This document shows positions 56,216 to 64,000 of a stretch of 64,000 nt of DNA, in pieces. The translations under genes were made by a program, and so were the position numbers. Positions within the stretch are counted from its first letter, which is position 1. The number at the start of each line of letters is the position of its first letter. Origin of the DNA: Amborella trichopoda (Eukaryota; Streptophyta; Magnoliopsida; Amborellales; Amborellaceae); the NCBI RefSeq assembly GCF_000471905.2, contig NW_006499364.1, forward strand, positions 3,386,357-3,450,356, read 5' to 3'. The notes under the pieces are model-generated. The model searched no databases and had not been told where the DNA came from. It worked only from the letters and a program-made list of their open reading frames with translations.

Positions 56216-56389
56216 TGTGGTAAGGGAATGTGACTCCATGGGGAGCAGAGTCGTGACTGAAGACTTGACTCCTCGATGTTATGATTGTTGTGGTGCAGAG
56301 AATGAACACCCTCGGGATGTGGAGGGATGGTCCAGATGGAAGTGTTGTAGCATTTGCACGACGCTAGGATTTGAATGATGCATGTGGCT

Positions 56390-56670
56390 TTAGGCCCATG
56401 TTGAAGCGCACGCAGCGTTAGGCCTTTGGTGAGGCGAACGTCGATAGCTTCTTGTGAAGCGCATTGCAATAGCTTCTAGTGAAGTGCACGGCGATAGCTT
56501 CGTCAGTAAAGCATGCGGCTTTAGTCTTCTGGATGAAGCGCACAACGTTGGTCCTCTAGGTGAAGCGCATGACGTTAAGACTCTGAAGAAGCACATGACA
56601 CAAAGCCTTAAAGAAGCACACGACGTTAGCATCCCAAAGACACGCAGTGTTAAGGCGTAGCGATAGCAAC
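56390..56670 (-). repeat. 27-30-bp array in LTR A6
   Basis: 'gatagcttctngtgaagcgcac' units; the counterpart of the exact 26-bp array at 26695-26950 in A5 but with longer, more variable units. Confidence 0.65.
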
Positions 56671-57599
56671 AGACGGCAGCAAGTTCATAAGGCACAGGCG
56701 GCAATGATTTGCATTCGAGCCTTGGGCTTCACTCTCCCCGGCCTGGTCGTGTCGCCGTCTGAAGACGGGGACTGGAGCATCATTTCGAGCTTATGTGTGG
56801 CTCACTTTGCGTAATCTTTATTTATAAAAAGGGGGTAAAACTCCAATTTACTATTTTACTTTCTGTAAAACAATGAAGAGAGTTTAGAGCGAGAGAGAAC
56901 TTTCGACAAGAGAATTTCGGTGAGAATACTCCAATCAGGCCTTGTGCATAGTCGTTCAAGAGCTCTCCAGTGAACTTCAACAAGTCGTGAACCTTCGTAT
57001 ATTGGAATAGGGAGATTCCCAGGGATTTACCGAGACTCTAGCGAAATTGCGTGGGTCGCAGTGGTACTCTGCCGGAGTTTCAGGGCTTTTGTGAGAGTAG
57101 AAGAGGACAAACCAGGGGTTGCTGGTTACTTTCAGAAGCCTTTAGTGATTTTTTAGTAGTTTCATGGTTACCGACAAGTTTCAGAACCCTCGGGGACACC
57201 AGGGAAGCGGGAAGGAGAAATCAGGGTCTGTGAGGACCTGCACAGAGTTTTTCGGTAGTCTCCCGGTGATTTTACAAATGCTATCAAGGAAAACAACGGT
57301 TGAATTGTGGTTTTGTCAGGATTTCAGTGATTTTTTGGGGAGTAGGGGAGTGCGAAGAAGGAAATCCGCAGGAATGATTTCTCGGTATTCCAGGCTGTCG
57401 GTGAGGGGAAAGAACAAGGTCAGAAGGGGGTCCCCGATGGACGGAGAAGTGTTTCCTACGAGAAGAGGAAATGCTGATTGGGGTAAGTCGTAAGAAGGTG
57501 GACTATCACCGGGGAGCGACGGTTGGTGAAACCAAAGAGGCACGAAGCATTAAAGGCCCTTGGGAAGTTGAGGACAGTGGGAACCGGAGAACCACAAGG

Positions 57600-57880
57600 G
57601 CATGCACGGCATTAAATCGCATGCAGTTCTGCCTTTGTGCCGCGCTAAGTTGCACGCAGTGAAAACCACTCTCGGTAGTATGCCGGTCGCGATGATGGTC
57701 ATGTGCGGCGTTGCCCTGCCCATGGGGATGATAGCACTTAGCACTGAGCTGATCGCAAGAGTGGTCACCCGCGACGTTGAGCCATGCATGGCGATGATCA
57801 CACGCAGCATTGAGTTGCGCGTGGCGATGACTAAGAATGGCGATGCCTTGTGGGAGCAAAGGGTGATGGAAAATGAGAAG
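57600..57880 (-). repeat. About 34-bp degenerate repeats in LTR A6
   Basis: 'gcgatgatcacacgcagc' and 'gttgagccatgcatggc' themes at 31-37 base spacing, the counterpart of 25585-25760. Confidence 0.55.
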
Positions 57881-57955
57881 GCTCGACCACTGTAGTATGC
57901 TGGAAGCCAAGTCCTCCAGCACAACAGTGAATTCCATGTTGTCTTAAGGAAGGGC

Positions 57956-58300
57956 ATCCATCACAGGCCAGCTCCTTGCTAAGGAAGTCCGCTTCGTATG
58001 TCTGTTAGACTCTATCAGAGTACTTCTTCCCTCTCTTGGAAACAAGCCATATTTTGTCAGATGAATTGAAGCTGACTCGAAAATTGTTGGTCTTTCTCAT
58101 AAGTAAGACCAATACTTCAGCGTGAATATCTTATTTTCCTATGAATCAAGAGCAATTGTTGATACTATATCTGTAACCTCCCTGATAATGGGCTTTTGCA
58201 ATGAATTTCTTTTGAGTTGGGTTGCTATTTTTTCTTTTCCATTTCTTGTTTTTTAATACAAGCACTGCATTTTAAGAGCACATCAAGGATAATACCTCTT
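57956..58300 (-). other. E2 region between pol and 3' LTR, no gene
   Basis: Non-coding; holds a purine-rich GAGAGGGAAGAAG on minus near 58030 (polypurine tract candidate) and 'gtcagcttcaattcatct' shared with E1 (25436). Confidence 0.45.
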
Positions 58301-59760
58301 TAAATATTACCCATTGATAGGGGCCATTGCCTCTTCTCCATTAGCGTTTGCTAGTATATAGGTCTCGTTTGGTGTGACCTTTTTTACTATGAAGGGACCT
58401 TCCCACTTGGGTTCGAACTTTCCTTTGCAGCGTCCATGCATGACAATCGGTCTCTTGAGTGCTAAGACTAAATCTCCATGAGTGAACCTTGACAGACATG
58501 TCAAAGGCTCTCTTCAGTCTCCCTTGATTGAGTTCAAGGTTTTGCTGAGCCTTTAGCCTTCTTTCATCAAGAGCGTCCAACTACGGATAACGGATATTGA
58601 CCCACTCATCTTTAGTTAGTCCCTGGTGTATAGCGACATGGAGTGAGGGTATTTGAACCTCGAGGGGTAAAACTACCTCACCTCTATAAATCAGGGAATA
58701 AGGAGTAGAGTTTGTAGCATTTTGAGTGGTGGTGAGATAGGCCCATAGAGCTTCAGGCAGCCTCTCATGACAATCCTTCTTTGACTTCGAGACTGACTTC
58801 TGGAGCACCCTCACAAGGTTTTATTGAATGCCTCAGGTAAACCATTAGCTGGAGCATGGTACATGGTCGAGTACCTTCACTCGGAACTGAACTGGTTAAC
58901 TAGGTGATCAATGTGATGGCTTCTGAACTGGAGACCATTATCAGAGATTATTTGGTCCAGAATCCCGAACCGATATAGGATGTGGTGACGTAGGAAGTTG
59001 GCCATAGGGGTCCCTGGAAATTGCTTGAGAGGGACTGCTTTAGCCCACATAGAAAAGGAATATGTCATTGCTAGAATGAAGGCATGAGCCAAGAAAAAGG
59101 GGGGTCAATGGGTCCTACAATGTCCATAGCCCACTAGGAAAAGAGCCATGATGTCACTGTAGGATCGAGAGGTTCTGGGGGCTGATGAATGAGGCTTGAG
59201 TGCATTTGGCACACCAGACATCTTTTAGCATAGTTTTGGGCATCAGCCACCATTGAAGGCCAATAATACTTGAGTCTGCGTATGCATTCATAGAGTTTAG
59301 AGCCGGATTGATGTAGCCCACAGATACCTAAATGCACTTGTTTTAATACTTTACTTGCCTCTTGTGCATCGACACATCTGAGGAGAATTCTGTCAAATGA
59401 GCAACGAAAGAGAACATCCTCATTGGGAAGGGTGTACTTGGTAGACATCCATCGTATACTGTTGCGTTCCGCCAGATCCTCAGGCAGCCTTCAATGCTCT
59501 ATGAAGTTCATGATAGGCTCCCTCCAGTCTTCTTCCACTTATTCAAGCTCTGCACATATCGGGTCGAAGAATTCTGGCTCCTGCTTCTGAACCTTGGATT
59601 CATTACTTTAGGACATTTCTTACTCTACCTTAATGACATCATTGGCCACAAGGAGTGCTCCGAATAGATAATGCGGGCATTATGGGAAGGCATCTCTCTC
59701 ATCATCTGCATCAACATATCTCCATTCTGTTACCTAGATTAGCATGGGCCCCGATGAAGA
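58301..59760 (-). pseudogene. pol: E2 integrase, frames broken, DDE residues kept
   Basis: Zinc-binding part in 59134-59448: VHLGICGLHQ ... RCLVCQMHSS (HHCC). Core: after a stop, WAMDIVGPI (first Asp, near 59115), then FLRHHILYRFG and IISDNGLQFRSHHI (second Asp, near 58935) and NGLPEAFNK (Glu, near 58840). C-terminal parts at 58581-58814 (LPEALWAYLTTTQ, TPYSLIYRGEVVLPLE) and 58307-58504 (FEPKWEGPFIVKKVTPNETY) are in other frames. Frameshifts lie near 58820 and 58550 and a stop near 59140. It gives a fuller reference than E1 for this family. No chromodomain. Confidence 0.92.
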
Positions 59761-60145
59761 TATTTGAATGGTGTCCCCGAGCTTTGAGAGTGCATTGACC
59801 TTTGAGTTTACACTTCTAGGGATATGACTTAGGGGGAAATCATCGAATTCGGCTATATAAGATTTGGCAGTGTCATGATAAGGTATGAGAGTATCCTTTC
59901 TTATATCATAAATCCCCTTATGCTGTCAGATGACTAGCTTAGAGTCACCAAAGATGTTCAGCTGCTCTAGGTCTAGCTCAAGGGCAATCTCCAATCCAAT
60001 TATGAGGGCTTGATATTCAGCCTCATTATGAGAAAATGCCTCTACGAATGAGAAGGATATAGGAATCCTTCCACCATTGAGAGTCAGGAACACGACTTCA
60101 GCACCCCCTCTATCAAACTTGAATGTTCCATCAAAGTACATTTAC
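59761..60145 (-). pseudogene. pol: E2 archaeal-type RNase H
   Basis: MYFDGTFKFDRGGAEVVFL, FSHNEAEYQALIIGLEIAL and LNIFGDSKLVI, so the first Asp, the Glu and the second Asp are all present in one 71-codon frame (59926-60141). A stop follows at 59925, then HKGIYDIRKDTLIPYH and SHIPRSVNS continue. Diagnostic of the Tat/Ogre lineage together with the first RNase H upstream. Confidence 0.88.
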
Positions 60146-60720
60146 CACGGTCGAGTTAGCACTATATAGAAGACTTCTTCATCCGGGAGATTGCTTGACA
60201 GGGGAGATTCTGAAGGGACTAGGTGAGCTACAAGAAAATCTGCTAAAGCTTGACCTTTGATGGCATTTTGGGAGACATACATGATGTCAAACTCCATCAG
60301 CAATAATGCCCACTTGGCCAAGCGTCTTAATAGGCATAGCCAGATCATAAGGAACTTGATAGGGTTTGCCTTTTAGATTAGCTTAGCTTCGTGACCGAGT
60401 AGGTAATGGTGGAGCTTCTATACCACAAAGATCAAGGCTAGACACATATTTTTTATGGGAGAGTAAATTTTCTCAGCACCCTGCATCCTGCGGCTGAGAT
60501 AATAGGGTGTTGTTTCTTTCACCCCATCATTGTTTTGTGCTAGAAATGCCCCAAGTTACTCCTCAAAAGCATTAATGTATAGGATGAGAGGCCTTCCTAA
60601 CATTGGTGTGGAGAGTACAGAAGGATTCAACAAGTACTGCTTGATATCATCGAGTGCAGCTTTGCACGCCTCATCCCATATGAAGGGAGTATCTTTCTTC
60701 AGGAGGTGTGAAAGGGCTTA
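60146..60720 (-). pseudogene. pol: E2 first RNase H and connection, broken
   Basis: Readable pieces: LRRLAKWALLLMEFDIMYVS, QNAIKGQALADFLVAHLVPS and SNLPDEEVFY (60142-60348), and upstream, in broken frames, YPIK..-like and TPFIWDEACKAAL equivalents near 60600-60700. Collinear with E1 22561-23160 but without its 21-bp duplication. Confidence 0.75.
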
Positions 60721-61745
60721 CATTGTCTTGAGAGGTTCGAGATGAACCTTGGAATGTAAGCCAGCTGTCCTTGGAGAGACCGAAGCTCACGCAGGGTTGA
60801 AGGCAGTGGCATTTCTTGGATCATCTTGATTTTGACCGACTCAATATCCAACCCATGATACTTCACGATTAAACCTAAGAACTTTCCTGAGCGTACGCCG
60901 AAGGCACATTTCAAGGGGTTCATCTTGAGTTGGTGATGCTGTAGCCACTCAAATACCTTTTTAAGGTCCTTCATGTGAGCTTCCTTTGTTTCAGACTTCA
61001 CCACGAAGTCATCTACATAGAACTCGACCTCCTTGTGCATCATGTCCTTGAAGATGGTCATTTTGGCTCGCTGCTAAGTGGCACCGACATTCTTTAACCC
61101 GAAAGGCATCATAGTGAAGTAAAAGACACCTTTTGGGGTCAAGAATGCAGTGGCCTCTTCATCCTCTGATGCCATCCTGATCTGATTATAACCAGAATAT
61201 CTGCCATGAAGAAGAAGATCTCGCAATGAGCTGTGGAATCAACACGCATCTCGTCCTTGGGGCAGGCAATGTTCAGGTCGCGAAAGTCAATACAGACCCT
61301 GATTTGGCCATTCTTCTTCTTGATTGGGACCACATTTGCCATTCATCTTGGGTATTTGACCTCATGTATGAATCCAGCCGGCCTGAGCTTGTTCACCTTA
61401 GCACCGATCTGCATCTTGAGGTCGGGTTTAAACCTTCTTAATTTCTGCTTCATGAGTTTGATGGGCGGGTCAATACTGAGATGATGGACAACAATTTGAG
61501 GTTTTAAACTGGACATCTCAAGACAATGCCAGACGAAGACGTCCTGGTTTGCTCGAAGGAAGGAAATATATCTTTCTTTCTCTTCTGGGGAAATTTTTAT
61601 CGAGATGAAAGTTAGACTTAAGTCCGCTTCATCCCCTAAGTTTATCTCTTCAAGCTTGTCAGCCATGGCCTGACCACCTTCTTCCCACTCTTTCGAAGCT
61701 TCATGCAAGTCTTTGTCTTGGGATTCAGGATGCTTCTTATCGATC
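60700..61745 (-). pseudogene. pol: E2 reverse transcriptase, broken
   Basis: From 61708: a Glu-rich lead-in ending ADLSLTFISIKISPEEKERY, then VFVWHCLEMSSLKPQIVVHH, PPIKLMKQKLRRFKPDL (to 61343), NVVPIKKKNGQIRVCIDFRD (61139-61342) and, after breaks, EFYVDDFVVKSETKEAHMKD with YVDD at 61008-61019, then PLKCAFGVRSGKFLG and STLRELRSLQGQLAYIPRFI (60699-61061). Breaks occur near 61340, 61200 and 61070. Compared with E1 the palm and thumb are in one open frame of 120 codons. Confidence 0.92.
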
Positions 61746-62690
61746 TAGAATGTAGAGACCCATGATCCTAACATTTTGGCCTCTAGGAGGGTCCTAGTGT
61801 GGGAGATGATTTCTGACTCCTGGTCGGACCCGGGAATGAAAGGGTCAACATCAAATGTGGAATCCATGGCATTATGACTGAGGTCACTTGGTACTTTCCC
61901 AGAGCTGGGTAGAAATTCATGAACTTGACAGGCCTAGTGGGAATAGGAGTTTGAAGATAGCTCGAACTTCGCTTGGGCCTCTAGGGCAACGACGACACTA
62001 AGAATCCAGCCACCTGGGCCATCATCTTTCTTAAGCGCTTCCAGTGCGACCTACTGATGTTGGTTCCTTCAATCTCTCTGTTTAGAGCTTCGAAATCTGG
62101 GCACTATTGAGCTGCATGTATAAAAAAGGTGGAAGAAGAGGGAGGAGAAGAAGAAGAAACAGAGTTAGAATGTTTTGGGCAGCTTTTTATGTCATCGCCA
62201 GAATTGGACGATTGCAGAGTTATTTTACGTCTTGCCCAAGCTCTGACCATTGGGAGATGATTTTAATGTCGTCACCCGAGTAGTTGATGACTCAGGGACA
62301 TCCACTTGATTGGACGAAGGGATACGGCGAGTTGCGCCTGGGATGAACTCTTGTAAGGCCAGCTGTGGAGGAAGGGGCCAGAGAAATTCTTCCTCGATTG
62401 ATGGCTAAGGAATGTGGTTTCTTCAGCGAGCCAACTTGGGTGCTCGTCTCCTTTTGGACTCCTTGGGAGGTGTTCGATCCGTCTTATCGAGCTGATGAGT
62501 GTCCCTAGCTTCACGGACTGCCTCATGTCTTAGGGACTTGAGCCTACTTCATCCATGGAAGACTTCTCAAGGCTGAGAAGTCGAGGGCTCTGAAGGGTCT
62601 AGTACAGGCTCAAAGGGGATCTGTAGTGGGATTTCCTCTTGGATGGGAGCGATGGCTTGGAAAATTTTTGGGAGAACGACACAAACAATG
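61746..62690 (-). pseudogene. E2 gag-pol linker, no protease motif found
   Basis: Collinear with E1 20601-21690. Short open pieces only (62272-62526 among them), Ser/Pro-rich, with VLLEAKMLGSW-like text just before RT. I find no aspartic protease active-site motif here either. Confidence 0.5.
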
Positions 62691-64000
62691 TGGCCTTTCT
62701 ATACCTTCTTAGCACTTATAGCTTCGAACCAAGAGCACTCCTTCAGCTCATGGCACCATATCTGGTGACATGGGCACCGGAGATTTTCTGTTCCCTGAGC
62801 AAGATGCCTAGACTGCCTAGTGGGTTTGGGAGTGATCAGACCTTGTTGGAGCATCGCCTCGAAGAGGACCTGCATAGGGTCTAGATTAGCGCTTTCCTGG
62901 GCTTGTATCGGGAGGTCTTCTTGCACTAGTGGAGCAGGGACATGAGGGTTCCCTTCTGGGTTACCATGAACTTCTTGATGCTACTGCATCTTCTTTACCA
63001 AGAACTCATGGAGGCCAGTGCATTCGCTCAGGTCATGGCATGGTATCAGATGATACAGACACCAGAGGTTTTCAGTTCTTGGAGGCAAGAACTTGGGCAG
63101 CCTTGTCGGCTTCAGCGTGATGAGACCTTCTTCGAGCATTATGGAGAATAGTGCACGGAGGACAACATGTGCTTCGTCATCTTCTTGGATTGTCACAATG
63201 TGGGAAGCCTCAACTGTCTCGAATACTTTATTTAACTCCTTGAGCTTTATCTGACCCTTGTCAATAAGGGCTTCGATAATGTTTTGAGCGTATAACACTC
63301 TTAAGTGGGGTGGCCTACTCTCCTGTGATAGCGGAGTACCTCTCATGTGACTCTTGTTGAGCTTGCTCCGAGGATTTGGCTTCCGGCAGCTGGATCATGT
63401 TTTGCTCTAGTAATAACCGAAGCAGCACAAGAACTCACTCCTTCTTGAAGGGGTGCACCTTGTTCTGGTGCTAGATCCAATAGTCACTTTGATTTATATT
63501 GTTAAGGGGACATGGCCTTGTTAGAGGGCAGGACCTTGTTATAGGACTGCTTGCCTCCAAGCTAAAATACTGTATGTGCCTTATAGAGGTCCAAGGTTTA
63601 AGGGGCAGCTTTCTTAGTGTCAGTCACGGTGACAGCTACGCTAATCACCACTTTTTGCTGGTTGCTCTGATTGTTGGAATGAGATTGCCATTGCTCCGAC
63701 CGTTTCCTGAGCTAGGGGCTGCTAGTGAGATCCACCATGGTGCTTGGACAGACCTTCTATACAAACCTCTTTAGAGATGAGTTCTGACATGGAGGGTGGA
63801 TTGGAGGCCTCAACATGTAGGGCGATCTCGGGCAGCATATTTCGTATGTAGGTGTGAATTGCTTCTCTTTCAGTTATGGGAGTGGCACGATAGGTTGCCA
63901 ACTCTCTCCATTGGACGATGAACTTATCGATTAGCTCACTAGAATCTTGAGTGAGAGTGAGGAGCTCGATGGTCTCAACATTTCTCTGGACTTCATAGAA
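62691..64000 (-). pseudogene. gag: E2 gag, broken, runs off the window
   Basis: The capsid domain enters at the right edge (63730-64000, minus): ETIELLTLTQDSSELIDKF, WRELATYRATPITEREAIHT, SNPPSMSELIS. Two zinc knuckles: WCLYHLIPCHDLSEC at 63020-63061 and CPCHQIWCHELKEC at 62735-62776, both C-x2-H-x4-H-x4-C. The C-terminal half is open at 62981-63346 (121 codons) and 62699-62926 (75 codons), separated by a break near 62980. It matches E1 gag closely in order and wording and lacks most of E1's stops. Confidence 0.9.

Larger units (their letters stand above)
50266..57955 (-). mobile_element. E2 3' LTR (A6), about 7.7 kb
   Basis: Longest continuous copy of the family A LTR here. On minus from 57955: 'ctggaggacttgg' block, array of about 34 bp, array of about 27 bp, TTAAACTG arrays, array of about 36 bp, a second TTAAACTG array, the 'ggttttcacc' segment, an expanded 50-bp array, U3 blocks with 'gtctaaggcag'-type sequence, TATA box (52055-52046), leader, a 38-bp array in U5, the ccttgtt...aacaagg hairpin and the LTR end at 50266 (tggtcagatgcc on plus). 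The 3' end matches A1, A4 and A5; the upper border is uncertain by about 60 bases. The 293-codon ORF at 51024-51905 is U5 repeat translation, not a gene. Confidence 0.78.
50266..64000 (-). mobile_element. Element E2, family A, minus strand, runs past the window edge
   Basis: 3' LTR A6 at about 50266-57955, then integrase, archaeal-type RNase H, RNase H, RT, linker and gag up to 64000. Collinear with E1 in reverse. The 5' LTR and primer site are beyond the right edge. It lies tail to tail with E1, the two LTR ends 2.7 kb apart. The pol catalytic residues are better kept than in E1 (the integrase DDE residues are all readable), but the frames are broken. Confidence 0.88.

Noticed and set aside
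1-64000. Host protein-coding genes
   Set aside because: I looked for non-element frames with recognisable families on both strands and found none; only the minus frame near 12889-13230 is left open as unknown.

Overview
This window is repeat-dense plant nuclear DNA, a nest of LTR retrotransposons; I see no intact host gene. The evidence for a land plant is a decayed 5.8S rRNA copy carrying the land-plant motifs, Ty3/gypsy polyproteins with the plant Tat/Ogre-type layout (two RNase H domains), and large minisatellite-rich LTRs. The 5.8S looks like that of a seed plant, probably an angiosperm. I cannot name the species. Two assembly gaps are present (796 N and 20 N).

One family, called family A here, dominates the window. 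It is a Tat-like Ty3/gypsy element with unusually long LTRs of about 7 to 7.7 kb. Copies: A1 (+, about 545-4059) and A2 (-, about 4060-6110) form an inverted pair; A3 (+, about 7870-12895) is an older, diverged LTR; A4 (+, about 14120-17226) is the shortened 5' LTR of element E1. E1 has its primer binding site at 17230, a broken gag at 19.1-20.6 kb, a broken pol at 21.7-25.1 kb, and a 3' LTR (A5) at about 25470-27546 plus 42505-47547. Element E2 lies on the minus strand from 50266 past the right edge: 3' LTR A6 about 50266-57955, then integrase, RNase H, RT and gag out to 64000. E1 and E2 face each other tail to tail.

E1's 3' LTR is split by a complete nested element, E3 (27547-42504, minus strand). 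E3 has TG...CA LTRs of 1294 and 1379 bp, a 5-bp target-site duplication with one mismatch, a PBS, and a degraded gag - protease - G-patch-like - RT - RNase H - archaeal-type RNase H - integrase region. Its leader and trailer are full of tandem repeats and hairpins. Between E1 and E2 (47548-50265) is AT-rich DNA with a polypurine-tract/LTR-start signature resembling Del/Tekay chromoviruses on the minus strand, plus two higher-order tandem arrays.

Between A2 and A3 (6110-7870) is a non-retroelement island: a 5.8S rRNA/ITS2-like pseudogene followed by an array of about 80-bp repeats.

For E1, E2 and E3 the order is LTR promoter, gag (capsid and CHHC zinc knuckles), then pol (RT, two RNases H, integrase) for reverse transcription and insertion. 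All three are riddled with stops and frameshifts, so none can be autonomous as read. E1 and E2 show no recognisable aspartic protease, whereas E3 has one. The most interesting material is the structure of the family A LTRs: a chain of distinct minisatellites (26, about 34-36, 35/70, 38, 47 and 50 bp) whose copy number differs between copies.
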